Under the pieces are notes generated by a model, which saw only the letters and a program-made list of their open reading frames with translations, searched no databases and was not told the DNA's origin. Shown piece by piece: positions 1-8,647 of a stretch of DNA of 64,000 nucleotides. Every line of letters starts with the position of its first letter. Position 1 is the stretch's first letter. A program made the position numbers and the translations under genes. The stretch is from assembly GCF_003201815.1 (NCBI RefSeq), contig NZ_QJKB01000012.1, positions 37,286 to 101,285 of the forward strand, read 5' to 3'. Source of the stretch: Undibacterium pigrum (lineage in GTDB: Bacteria; Pseudomonadota; Gammaproteobacteria; Burkholderiales; Burkholderiaceae_D).

Positions 1-284
1 TCATGGTGATGTGAATGGCGCAGGATGGCGAATTTTTCCAGCAAGAAAAAAGCCAGCAAGCCGCCCAGCAGGCAGGCAAACAGCGTGCGCGGATCTGCAC
101 CCGACTCAAAAGCTTCAGGCAAAGCATGCAGCAAAGAAGTGGATAGCATAATGCCCACCGACAGACTGACCATGCGCTCTACGACTTTGGAGAGCAGTGA
201 AAACGAAAAAATGGCAGCCGCAGTGATGCTCAAGACACCAGCAATCGTGGTAGCAAACAGGATGGATAACAGCGTGGAATGAAT
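1..284 (-). CDS. ZIP-family metal (zinc) transporter, N-terminal part, runs off the left edge
   Basis: The minus strand carries an open frame with two hydrophobic segments, the ZIP-like stretch SLLHALPEAFESG after the second one, and a histidine run (HSHHH) at the window edge, as in the cytoplasmic His-rich loop of ZIP transporters. These carry Zn2+ or Fe2+ across the inner membrane into the cytoplasm. Only about 94 codons are inside the window. No ATG lies in frame near the expected N-terminus: the best-placed start is an ATT at 284-282 with GAGG six bases upstream, and a TTG at 317-315 is the other choice. The family call is from motif recognition; the start is unresolved. Confidence 0.7.
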   Translation of the reverse strand, partial: MHSTLLSILFATTIAGVLSITAAAIFSFSLLSKVVERMVSLSVGIMLSTSLLHALPEAFESGADPRTLFACLLGGLLAFFLLEKFAILRHSHHH

Positions 285-409
285 TTTAAGCCTCAGGAAT
301 TTGCAACCAGGTTGCAAATTAAAACATATTGCGGGGTTTTCTGCAAATCAAGTTGGTTCTATTGTCAACATCGGGATGTGCATTATTCGCCGAACTGTAT
401 TGTTCCATC

Positions 410-438
410 GCTATAATCAATGTCAATGTCAATGTCAA
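410..438 (-). promoter_or_regulatory. Candidate sigma70 promoter for the ZIP gene, using a repeat unit as -35
   Basis: On the minus strand every TGTCAA repeat unit reads TTGACA, the exact -35 consensus. The third unit from the ZIP side (438-433) lies 17 bp from TATAGC (415-410), which keeps the TATA half of the -10 box. A start site near 403 would give a leader of about 120 nt to the ZIP gene. Boxes and spacing are read directly; promoter activity is inferred. Confidence 0.45.
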
Positions 439-504
439 TGTCAATGTCAATGTCAATGTCAATGTCAATGTCAATGTCAATGTCAATGTCAATGTTAATG
501 TTAA
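421..504. repeat. Hexanucleotide microsatellite, 12 perfect TGTCAA units plus 2 TGTTAA units
   Basis: Positions 421-492 are twelve perfect tandem TGTCAA units, followed by two degenerate TGTTAA units (493-504) and preceded by a partial unit (417-420). The array lies between the divergent ZIP gene and lipoprotein gene, ending 34 bp before the latter. Frames through it encode only dipeptide repeats and are not genes. Such arrays change length by slippage. Confidence 0.97.
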
Positions 505-538
505 TTCATAATCTATTTTCCTATTACCATTCCCGACC

Positions 539-1390
539 ATGAAAACAGCACATCGTATTTTTAGCATATCCGCACTGTTGATGTTATCTGCCTGTGCTCA
601 GACATATGGTCCAGGGCACCCTATGAGTGATCCGGATTTCGTCATACGCCTTAACGCAGGCAATGCCCCTCGCGCCTTGACTGCCCTTGATGACAAGCTT
701 GATGCATTGCATCCTTCTTATACCGGTCATCTATGTGCAGAGATAGCTGCAGACGTCAAAAAACTGCGTTTGAGCAAAGATGAATTTGAATCAAGTTCAG
801 ATTACCAAAGCCGGATCGCACAAATGAATAACCCCGTCTTGCACGGCCAGTTGCGCTTGTCAGATACACTGGCGTTTGTACATCATATCAGGCCGTCTGA
901 TGTCAATTATGATGCCGATAAAAGTCAGATGACTGGTTCATTTCTATTCGCGGGTGATCAGCAGTTAAGTAGCGACAAAACCCAACTATTGCGTAGCAAG
1001 ATTCTGGAAGAAACCAATACCGGCATTAGTAAAGGCCAGGCCAGAACTGAGTCAGGCATTTCTGTCCATGTTACTCGTTATGCCTACCGGGTTTGTGCCT
1101 TGAATATTGCCAATACCCGCTCATGGCAGCGAAATAAGCATGATTACAGAGATAAGTTTAGTTTCAATATTCCCGCTGATGAGGCACGCCTGGCCAAAGG
1201 CAGATTAAAAACTCTTTTTGTTGGACGTCTGGTGCCACAATTTATACAAAATTACGATGGTGTAATAAGCCCTACAGTAGGGTCTATGTCAGAATCAACC
1301 TATACCGGTAGTGCTCTGGTTTTTCAGCTGGAACAGATCTGGATTTATAATCAGGTCACTGGACGTATCTATCAAAAAATTATGCCGTAA
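539..1390 (+). CDS. Predicted lipoprotein of unknown function
   Basis: 283 residues starting with a charged MKTAHR, a hydrophobic core and the lipobox LSAC, so the mature protein should begin at Cys19 and be lipid-anchored. I recognise no family in the rest, which looks soluble and mixed alpha/beta. A -10-like CATAAT (507-512) sits just after the hexanucleotide array, but no clear -35 or Shine-Dalgarno is visible. Codon use looks like an ordinary gene; the next gene on the strand is 239 bp away. Confidence 0.75.
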   Translation: MKTAHRIFSISALLMLSACAQTYGPGHPMSDPDFVIRLNAGNAPRALTALDDKLDALHPSYTGHLCAEIAADVKKLRLSKDEFESSSDYQSRIAQMNNPVLHGQLRLSDTLAFVHHIRPSDVNYDADKSQMTGSFLFAGDQQLSSDKTQLLRSKILEETNTGISKGQARTESGISVHVTRYAYRVCALNIANTRSWQRNKHDYRDKFSFNIPADEARLAKGRLKTLFVGRLVPQFIQNYDGVISPTVGSMSESTYTGSALVFQLEQIWIYNQVTGRIYQKIMP

Positions 1391-1628
1391 AAATGATGAT
1401 GGAAATTGATGGCCGATGCAGATTAAACGAGATTGGCTATATGCAATGGATTAAATGAGTAAAGAGGTGCGCATCGCCATCAGGAAAAATCAGGAATAAT
1501 CAACAATATGCAGCGCAGGCGAGCCATATCAAGTTCAAGAAAAAATGCTGTGAACTGCCAGCCATATTTCTTGGGCATGTAAACTTATCAGGCCAGATTT
1601 TTACCCTATTTGACATCAGGTATCAGGA

Positions 1629-2216
1629 ATGCATCCAGCTTTTTCAAGCATACAATTCGGCCCATTTGCCAGTGCATATCACTCTCAGTCAACAAGTGCA
1701 GAATTCAAGCTTGCGTTCAGCAAGTTCCTGGAGCAGCACTTGCTGCCTCAGGTAGAGCATCCCTTTGACTCCACCAGTGGTACCTTACTTGCCAGTTATG
1801 ACGATGAAAAATACTGTGGTCCTAACAGTTTGGTCCGTGACATCTACAATTTTGACTTCTCGTTCCATCGCAAATCTGGGGACGATAGCATAAAGATCGA
1901 GCTGGTATTCAATGCCAGGGATCAAAGCTTTTCCACACGCAGGAACAAGCCATTCTATCTATGGACAGTGTCTCGTCGCGAACGCTATCAGGAACAAGGT
2001 CAAAGGATAGAGGCCCTTTGTCAGCGCATTGCAAAGCAAGAGCCTGTAAATGCAGTTTGCCCGATATGCTCAACTTCCTTGCATGTTCATGATTCTCCTA
2101 CGCTCTTCGACGTGCGTTGTCCGAACCGGTGTTTCAACTATAACTATCACCGGGACCCGGTTGATGGGCAATTCCTTCACGGCCACTTCTTCAGGGGTGA
2201 TCCAGTTGATGCATGA
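1629..2216 (+). CDS. Hypothetical protein with C-terminal Cys-rich (zinc-ribbon-like) motif
   Basis: 195 residues with no signal peptide or membrane segment. The N-terminal two thirds carry no motif I recognise. Near residue 144 a CPIC motif is followed about 20 residues later by CPNRC, a spacing consistent with a small zinc ribbon. The start has AGG-containing sequence immediately upstream. It stands alone, with no partner gene close on the same strand. A 437-bp stretch after it (2217-2653) holds only short frames with no gene-like features. Confidence 0.55.
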   Translation: MHPAFSSIQFGPFASAYHSQSTSAEFKLAFSKFLEQHLLPQVEHPFDSTSGTLLASYDDEKYCGPNSLVRDIYNFDFSFHRKSGDDSIKIELVFNARDQSFSTRRNKPFYLWTVSRRERYQEQGQRIEALCQRIAKQEPVNAVCPICSTSLHVHDSPTLFDVRCPNRCFNYNYHRDPVDGQFLHGHFFRGDPVDA

Positions 2217-2653
2217 AGCTGTCGTCAAGATCATGCTGTGCAATCTCTCGGCATTGCCATGTCCTCAACCGCAAGCTTAAGGTTTCTGGAATAAAGGGAC
2301 GTGTGACCGGGAATCGTATCTGCTCTTTCGTATACATGTTATTCATGCATCGCATAAGCTATGCATGTGATACCCATGGCTATCATCTTCAATCGCTATC
2401 TACATCGCGGAGAGGTGAAGCAAACTGAGCAGAATTGTACGCATGTGGATTTACTCAAGACGCGCAGGCAGCAGATTGCTGCTCTCTATAAGACCTTGAA
2501 AAAACAGCTTAAGAAATACTGTTTCATTTATGTTATCTTTGCGCAGTTGCATTAATATATATAAATCACTGGCATTCATGTGCTGCTTTTTCGTCGGGAT
2601 CAGCTATGTGGTGTTAATTAGCCTGACTATTTTTAAACCTGGTATTCAAGAAA

Positions 2654-3424
2654 ATGAAAAATAAAATACTTTCTCTCTTTTTTATCCTGAGCATGTTGTC
2701 TCCATTTTCCATACAGGCAGCAGACCAAAGCAGCCAACCTCCTGTCAATGAAGAAACCTTGAAAGTTTGTTCTAACCTGGATATGTATGCAGACTTAGCA
2801 GTAGACGGACGTGATTCTGCAATGCCGAAGGAGGTTGCATTCAACATGGTCAAAGCATCAATGAATCGTCATCTTAAAATTCCAGCAAACGTGCTGTCTG
2901 AATACATCGCGGTTGTTGGCAAAATCTATGAGCTTATTTATGCAGATCAAACCATCAAGCGTGGCGCGACTCAAGCTACAATTGTTGATGCCTGCTCGCA
3001 TTACAAGGGACAAAATGCAGATACGCGCTATATTGCCAACTACCTCGAAAGAAACCCACGGTCTGCATGGGATCCATTGAAGCGAGTGCCTCTATGCGAA
3101 AATATCGGACAGTCAGCATCCAATGTTGCCGTCGCCAGAAACAAGGGAATGTCAAAAGAAAGTGTCAGCGCTCTCGTCAAAAATGGATTGCAGAATGACA
3201 AGCTTACATTGCGGGTAATGCCAACAATAATTAACGAGGTTTTTGAAAATCCTGACGTCGACACTACCTATATTTATGTGTACAACTTAAGGAAATGCGC
3301 GGCGATAGAGAACAATCAAAAATATACCGAACTGACAGAATTAAAACCACGTATTCGCCAATGTGAAAAACTGGAAAAAGAGGAAGATAGACTGCAGTGT
3401 GATCGAAAGATATTTGGTCTATAA
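2654..3424 (+). CDS. Exported protein of unknown function
   Basis: 256 residues. The N-terminus (MKNKILSLFF followed by a hydrophobic run ending IQAAD) is a typical Sec signal peptide with cleavage near residue 22. The mature part is mostly helical and charged, with scattered cysteines that may form disulfides in the periplasm. No family recognised. Base composition is more AT-rich than the metabolic genes further right. Confidence 0.6.
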   Translation: MKNKILSLFFILSMLSPFSIQAADQSSQPPVNEETLKVCSNLDMYADLAVDGRDSAMPKEVAFNMVKASMNRHLKIPANVLSEYIAVVGKIYELIYADQTIKRGATQATIVDACSHYKGQNADTRYIANYLERNPRSAWDPLKRVPLCENIGQSASNVAVARNKGMSKESVSALVKNGLQNDKLTLRVMPTIINEVFENPDVDTTYIYVYNLRKCAAIENNQKYTELTELKPRIRQCEKLEKEEDRLQCDRKIFGL

Positions 3425-3608
3425 GTCAGGCTGAAACAGCTTCATCTGGATCGATGAGAACTGGGATTGGGATAAGAATGAATTACAAGGGCCTCTAAAG
3501 CATTCTGCCAGTATTGTGCGTTTATCCTACGTTGCTACCATCCTGGTTTATCATCACAGTTGATGCATTGGCAATGCAAGCTGCATTCCTGTCACGGAGA
3601 CATTTCAA

Positions 3609-4040
3609 ATGCTCACCATTCCTCCAAATATTTCAAAGTTGATGATTTCTGGTTTGACTCAAGAAATTGCGCGGCTCAATGCCATAGGCGAAACTTGTGA
3701 CGATGAATGGCCCACCGATTTTGATCCAAATGACGCGATGGTTTATGATAGTTTTCGTCAGGAATTAGAAAGAAATGCCGGACGAAATACCATTATAGAC
3801 CTCAAGAATTACTCGAAGGTCGATGCATTTTCCATGGCTTTACTCCCTGGTTTTGTAATTAAAAATTTGAGTGAACTTTCTCTTGCAGACATTGAGTCAG
3901 CCTGTCGGATATATGCACAATATGTAGCGCATCGATGTACCGCAATGCTAGAGACAGGTAGTGATAATACATCTGAACGCAGACAGCTTATGCACATGCT
4001 GTCGCAAGTGATCGCATTTCCAGGACTTGATAATGAGTAG
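3609..4040 (+). CDS. Small hypothetical cytoplasmic protein
   Basis: 143 residues, acidic, no signal peptide or membrane segment, no recognised domain. A good ribosome binding site (CACGGAGAC) lies 7-8 bp before the ATG, which supports the start. It lies among several other unassigned, AT-rich genes. Function unknown. Confidence 0.5.
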   Translation: MLTIPPNISKLMISGLTQEIARLNAIGETCDDEWPTDFDPNDAMVYDSFRQELERNAGRNTIIDLKNYSKVDAFSMALLPGFVIKNLSELSLADIESACRIYAQYVAHRCTAMLETGSDNTSERRQLMHMLSQVIAFPGLDNE

Positions 4041-4130
4041 GGCGCTTAGATACGTTTGTTGCAGCGTAATTGCAGGTGTGATGCGTCGCTACCTCATGCC
4101 AGCTCGTGTAGCTTCGATTAACAAAGTGTA

Positions 4131-4544
4131 ATGGGAGACTTTGCTAGCGGAAGTTTGTCTGAAAGGTTGCAAATTTTTTTAAGAAATTTGCGTCTTTTTT
4201 TGAAATTACTTTATTTTATAATGAATCTTCCTCTCCAAAAAAAGACGAGTAACCGGGAAATTTTTCAAATTCTTGAAAACGCAGATAGAGCGAGCGCTGT
4301 TGCGATCATCATGGCTCGTGCGGAAGTAAAGTTGTTTCGGCACTATCTTGCTCGTTGGACTGATGTGTCCAATTCTTCAATACTTGATTGGATTGCCTTT
4401 TCTTTTTTACAGTTAAGGATATTTTTTACTTGTCAAAAATTGATTGCGCTGGCACCGCTATACGATCCTGAACATTTAGATAAAATTAGTTTTTTTGAGT
4501 TGGAAAATAAGCTTGTAAAGGTGATTTTTAACCCAGTAGATTAA
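4131..4544 (+). CDS. Hypothetical AT-rich ORF
   Basis: Up to 137 residues, Phe/Leu/Lys-rich and visibly more AT-rich than its neighbours. A later start at 4221 (MNLPLQKK) would give 107 residues and remove an odd hydrophobic lead. No clear ribosome binding site at either start and no recognised domain. It may be a recently acquired or decaying gene, or a chance frame in AT-rich DNA. Confidence 0.3.
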   Translation: MGDFASGSLSERLQIFLRNLRLFLKLLYFIMNLPLQKKTSNREIFQILENADRASAVAIIMARAEVKLFRHYLARWTDVSNSSILDWIAFSFLQLRIFFTCQKLIALAPLYDPEHLDKISFFELENKLVKVIFNPVD

Positions 4545-4627
4545 TGCAGGTCGCCCGCGTTCTATCAGCGAAAAAAATTAGGCAAACTGGATACACGGTG
4601 CACACAAAAAAGATGAGATTCAAAAAC

Positions 4628-4694
4628 TGGGGCCAGGTCTTGCATCTATACATTTTCTTATGTTTGGAAATGTCCTAATGTAAGGCCTGCCCCA
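4628..4694. repeat. REP-like imperfect palindrome
   Basis: The ends TGGGGCCAGGTCTTGCAT and its near complement (4678-4694) form a long imperfect hairpin with a second inner pair ACATTT/AAATGT. A diverged fragment of the left arm (CAGGTCGTACATTTATACAT) recurs near 5918-5940. The motif resembles REP-like elements seen next to IS200-type REP-associated transposases; no transposase is present here. Confidence 0.5.
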
Positions 4695-4811
4695 ATTTTC
4701 TCGTTCAACGTTTGCTGTGAATTCCTTAGTAGGAAAGCGCGCTGGCGTTCTGTTTGCCTAGCGCCACTTAGTCCCGATATTTAGTTTCGGAAATCGCATA
4801 ACTGATTCCGT

Positions 4812-5717
4812 TCAACGCAATAATTTAAGATCGAGGATTGCGTCTCTTATCTGTGATGTATTAAGGGTATTCATTGGTAGGGGAATATACCCGATCACAT
4901 TCATGACGTTACCAGTCTGAAGATTCGCTACCGCAACATACCTGGTATTGCCTCTTCCATCAGGCCCCCATCCATCGCAAACACTTATGCTACCTTTAGT
5001 AGTTGTATGCGGCCCATCATGCTTCTTTCCTTCAAACACGCGACTCAATGAATCTGTACACAATTTTGTAAATTCTGTGACGTTTAGCGCCCGAGGAAAA
5101 GGGAGTGCGTTAATTAGCATGTTGGGTGTAAAGTCCCCAATCTCCCCGCTTTTATTGTAGGTCGATGCCCCAATTACTTTTTTTACTGGAACCATCCCAG
5201 GAATGGCGAGCCTCGCTCCGAACGCTGTTTCACTGTCCAGCTTACTTTCATCCCATTCCAAATTGTCTAAAAAAAGTTGCGTTCGTTTGAAGATTTCAGA
5301 CGATTTCTCTTTTGGGCCCTGATTAGACACAATCACGTCTAATTGCATATTAGATTTGGTGACGCTTAGCCAAACGCCATCCCAATTTCCGATGGTTCCG
5401 TCTCTGGAACGTTTATAGAGTTGCCCTTGCAATTTTCCATTTGAAAACAATTCGGGAGGATTTGGAAACGAATATTTCTGACTTTCCCGGAACCTATCAG
5501 CATAGTCTTTAGTGATTTGCGCTGCAATTACGGTGATCCCGGTTGTACCAGTATCGTCTATTAGAAACGTTCCTAAACGCGGATGCTTAAATCCATTAGG
5601 CAGAACTGATTTAAGTCCTACGCCTTGCATTTCAATTTTTGAATTTGTTACATTGTCGGCCGCAAACAATTGACCACAAAAAAATGCTAACAAGATTGAA
5701 AAAGTGAATATCTTCAA
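4812..5717 (-). CDS. Exported protein of unknown function
   Basis: 301 residues with an N-terminal signal peptide (hydrophobic core ending LFAAD, cleavage near residue 20). The frame opens with TTG at 5717, preceded by GAGAG at a suitable distance; there is no ATG alternative before the signal sequence. No domain recognised in the mature protein. The 443 bp upstream of its start (5718-6160) contain no gene I can support, only a degenerate REP fragment and a hairpin next to gor. Confidence 0.6.
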   Translation of the reverse strand: MKIFTFSILLAFFCGQLFAADNVTNSKIEMQGVGLKSVLPNGFKHPRLGTFLIDDTGTTGITVIAAQITKDYADRFRESQKYSFPNPPELFSNGKLQGQLYKRSRDGTIGNWDGVWLSVTKSNMQLDVIVSNQGPKEKSSEIFKRTQLFLDNLEWDESKLDSETAFGARLAIPGMVPVKKVIGASTYNKSGEIGDFTPNMLINALPFPRALNVTEFTKLCTDSLSRVFEGKKHDGPHTTTKGSISVCDGWGPDGRGNTRYVAVANLQTGNVMNVIGYIPLPMNTLNTSQIRDAILDLKLLR

Positions 5718-6110
5718 AATGATCTCTCGTTAATTTTGGGAAAAAATAATCTCATTGAACGAATGAAGCAAAGAATCTGCAAAAAATACTACGCATTAAT
5801 GTCGCATTTTTTTGCCTGGCTCAAGAGTGTAATCCGAAGTGATTTCCACTTACGCTTGAACGTTAAAATTAACAGCCACACATGAACAAAAAAAACCGCA
5901 AATGCAGAAGCAGGGAGCAGGTCGTACATTTATACATTTCTTAGCCGGCGTCGCTCCGCTTAACGAAGTAATCGGAGGCATTGCCACACATGCCGATCCA
6001 ATTTATTTCAGTACCAGACGCTGAATTAAAACGCCATCACGAATTTAGATTCAAAGGTGTTGGCGTAAGTTGCTGCTGGTATTTGCAAAGCAGAAATACA
6101 TCTGGTTAAA

Positions 6111-6145
6111 CGGTCAAAGAGATTCTAAAAATATCTCTTTGACCG
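6111..6145 (-). terminator. Hairpin downstream of gor
   Basis: A perfect 13-bp inverted repeat (6111-6123 with 6133-6145) and 9-base loop lies 15 bp past the gor stop codon. The U-tract on the minus strand is short (TTTAA), so it is either a weak intrinsic terminator or a 3'-end stabiliser. Confidence 0.5.
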
Positions 6146-6160
6146 GACAGCTACTTACAC

Positions 6161-7522
6161 CTACACCACCGCCGTCCTCATCGTCACAAACTCTTCTGCA
6201 ATCGTCGGATGCACGCCTATGGTGGCGTCTACTTGTGCCTTGGTCACGCCGCATTGCATGGCGACGGCAAAGCCCTGGATGATTTCTCCTGCATCTGCTC
6301 CTACCATATGCATGCCTAGTACACGGTCAGTGTCGGCGTCGACGATCATCTTCATGAGGCAGCGTTCGGTAGAGCCTGACAGGGTGTGTTTCAATGCCTT
6401 GAATTCGCTCTTGAAGATTTTGATATGTTTATGTTTTTCACGTGCCCTGGCTTCTGTCATGCCCAGGGTTGCCACGTTGGGGTGGCTGAATACGGCTGTG
6501 GGAATGTTTTCATATGACATCAGCTTGCGCCCGTGCTGGAACAGGTTGGCGGCGACGATCATGCCTTCGGCCAGTGCCACTGGTGTCAGTGCCATGCGGT
6601 CGATGACGTCGCCTATAGCGTAGATGCTGTCTACATTGGTGGCAAAGTGTTCATCGACGATGATTGCACCATTCTCGCGCACCAACACGCCTGCGTTTTC
6701 CAGCCCCAGGCCCTTGACATTGGGTTTGCGGCCAGTGGCAAACAGTATGCAGTCACTGTCCAGCGTGCGGCCATCGCTGAGTGTCACGCGTTTATTTTGT
6801 GTGTCACTGTCATCAGCGGTGATGGACACGATGCTGGTATCAAGTGCAATCTCGACGCCTTTCTTGCGCATTTCTGCAATCAGGAAATGGCCCAGGTCTG
6901 CGTCCATGCTGCGCAAGATTTGCTGGCCGCGCTGTACCAGCGTGACCTGGCAGCCCAGGCCATTGAGGATAGAGGCCAGCTCGACTGCAATATAACCACC
7001 ACCCTGCACCACGGCACTACGTGGCAGGGCAGGCAGGTGAAAGAATTCATCCGAAGTGATGCCCAGCTCACTACCTGGCAACTCAGGCTTGACCGGGTGG
7101 CCACCGGTAGCAATCAGGATATGTTTGGCGCGATAGCTTTTGCCATTGACGATGACGGTATGCGCATCGGCAATCTGTGCATGACCAGTGATGATGTCCA
7201 CCTTGGCATTGGTCAAGATCTGGCCATAGATGCCATTGAGCCTGGCGATTTCTTTGTCCTTGTTGGCAATCAATGTGGCCCAGTCAAACTGCTGCTCACC
7301 CATGCTCCAGCCAAAACCCGCAGCATCGGCAAAGTCGCTATGGTAATGGGCGGCATATGACATCAGTTTCTTTGGTATGCAACCGGCATTGACGCAAGTG
7401 CCACCGAGCGGACCAGCTTCTGCTACCGCCACGCGCGCACCATACTGTGCAGCAAAACGACTGGCCCGCACACCACCAGAGCCAGCACCTATCGTAAATA
7501 AATCATAGTCATAAGTGTGCAT
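6161..7522 (-). CDS. gor: Glutathione-disulfide reductase
   Basis: 453 residues, the normal length for the enzyme, which reduces glutathione disulfide with NADPH in the cytoplasm. The FAD motif GAGSGG (residues 12-17) opens the protein; the redox-active disulfide is GGTCVNAGCIPKK; the NAD(P)-binding motif GGGYIAVE is followed by VQRG, whose Arg fits NADPH preference; TFAD-type FAD contact is IYAIGD; the C-terminus has HPTIAEE, the catalytic His-Glu pair. The start ATG is the only sensible one. It is transcribed alone, with a hairpin after its stop. Confidence 0.93.
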   Translation of the reverse strand: MHTYDYDLFTIGAGSGGVRASRFAAQYGARVAVAEAGPLGGTCVNAGCIPKKLMSYAAHYHSDFADAAGFGWSMGEQQFDWATLIANKDKEIARLNGIYGQILTNAKVDIITGHAQIADAHTVIVNGKSYRAKHILIATGGHPVKPELPGSELGITSDEFFHLPALPRSAVVQGGGYIAVELASILNGLGCQVTLVQRGQQILRSMDADLGHFLIAEMRKKGVEIALDTSIVSITADDSDTQNKRVTLSDGRTLDSDCILFATGRKPNVKGLGLENAGVLVRENGAIIVDEHFATNVDSIYAIGDVIDRMALTPVALAEGMIVAANLFQHGRKLMSYENIPTAVFSHPNVATLGMTEARAREKHKHIKIFKSEFKALKHTLSGSTERCLMKMIVDADTDRVLGMHMVGADAGEIIQGFAVAMQCGVTKAQVDATIGVHPTIAEEFVTMRTAVV

Positions 7523-7558
7523 GATGGTCCTTGGGTAAAGTTGATGATGGGTGAAACT

Positions 7559-7584
7559 GCAGGCCCGGCGTGTGCCGGGCCTGC
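7559..7584 (-). terminator. Strong GC-rich hairpin after the dienelactone hydrolase gene
   Basis: A perfect 11-bp stem (7559-7569 with 7574-7584) with a 4-base loop lies between gor and the next minus-strand gene. The U-run following it on the minus strand is weak (AGTTTC), so termination may be partial and read into gor. Confidence 0.5.
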
Positions 7585-7645
7585 GGAGATAATCAGAAGT
7601 GATGAATCAGATATGAGTCAGCGAATATTGATCAAAAGGTATGAA

Positions 7646-8527
7646 TTAAACTACGCCGTTCGCCTTGAACCAGGCCAGGGCGCGGTTCCAGCCATCCTTG
7701 GCATCAGCTTCGTTATAGCTGGGGCGATAATCCGCATTAAAGGCATGACCAGAATTTTCGTAAACCTTGAATTCTGATTTGCTATTACCTTTCTTGAGTT
7801 CCACTTCCATTTTGAAGACAGACTCAACAGGGATACCCTGATCCTTGGCACCATACAAACCCAGCACTGGAGCTTTAAGATTGGATGCGATATCAATAGG
7901 GTGTTTGGGTGTCAGTGCCGATGCATCGCCCACCAGCTTGCCGTACCAGGCCACGCCCGCTTTGACATTCGGATTATGGGCAGAATACAGCCAGGTGATG
8001 CGGCCACCCCAGCAAAAGCCAGTGATGCCCAGGCGCTTGGTATCGCCACCATTGCCACCAGCCCAGGCCACGGCCGCATCCAGGTCGCCCATGACTTGTG
8101 CATCAGGCACCTTGGAAATAATTTCTTTAATCAGCTCGGCCACGCTGGCGGCATTCCTGGCATCACCCTGGCGTACAAACAGTTCAGGCGCAATCGCCAG
8201 ATAGCCCTGCTTGGCAAAGCGTCGTGCAACGTCGGCAATATGTTCATGCACACCAAAAATCTCGGAGATCACCAAGATCACCGGCAAATTGCTCTTGCCT
8301 TCAGGCTTGGCAAAATACAGCGGCACTTCTGCGCCAGCCACTGTCAGCTTGGCGACACCATCCGTCAAACCGGCACGGTCAGTCTTGATCATGGTTTGCG
8401 CACATACCGGAGCAACCGCTGCGGCAAAGCCGACACCGACTGCAGTTTGTATAAAACTGCGACGGTTGACCGTCGTACTGTCTTCTGTACTACCAACCAG
8501 GCTATTAAAGTCTTCGCGATGCTGCAT
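7646..8527 (-). CDS. Tat-exported dienelactone hydrolase family protein
   Basis: 293 residues from the ATG at 8527, which has AGGAG eight bases upstream; a longer frame to 8623 lacks this and is rejected. Residues 20-45 are a twin-arginine signal (VNRRSFIQ, then a hydrophobic run ending VCAQ), so the protein should reach the periplasm folded. The alpha/beta hydrolase core has the family's Cys nucleophile in GFCWGG, the Asp in GAKDQG and the His in SGHAF. The family opens dienelactones or related esters; the actual substrate cannot be read from sequence. Confidence 0.88.
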   Translation of the reverse strand: MQHREDFNSLVGSTEDSTTVNRRSFIQTAVGVGFAAAVAPVCAQTMIKTDRAGLTDGVAKLTVAGAEVPLYFAKPEGKSNLPVILVISEIFGVHEHIADVARRFAKQGYLAIAPELFVRQGDARNAASVAELIKEIISKVPDAQVMGDLDAAVAWAGGNGGDTKRLGITGFCWGGRITWLYSAHNPNVKAGVAWYGKLVGDASALTPKHPIDIASNLKAPVLGLYGAKDQGIPVESVFKMEVELKKGNSKSEFKVYENSGHAFNADYRPSYNEADAKDGWNRALAWFKANGVV

Positions 8528-8647
8528 GGTGTTCTCCTGTAAGGTTTCTTTGAGGTTGTACTTGCTGATGTGAAACGCCGGATGAAACAGCAATGAATTG
8601 TACAACTTAATCAGGAGAGACATGCATGGCCAGCAGATTTCCTGTCC

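Noticed and set aside
421..504. Possible CRISPR array
   Set aside because: Units are 6 bp with no spacers; no cas gene in the window.
301..567. Three overlapping ORFs through the hexanucleotide array
   Set aside because: They encode only dipeptide repeats (QC, NV, LT) produced by a 6-bp microsatellite; no start context.
2213..2555. Short overlapping plus-strand ORFs of 64-76 codons
   Set aside because: No ribosome binding sites, no domains, and they overlap one another in different frames.
6533..7360. 275-codon ORF on the plus strand
   Set aside because: Antisense shadow of gor, which has full family motifs.
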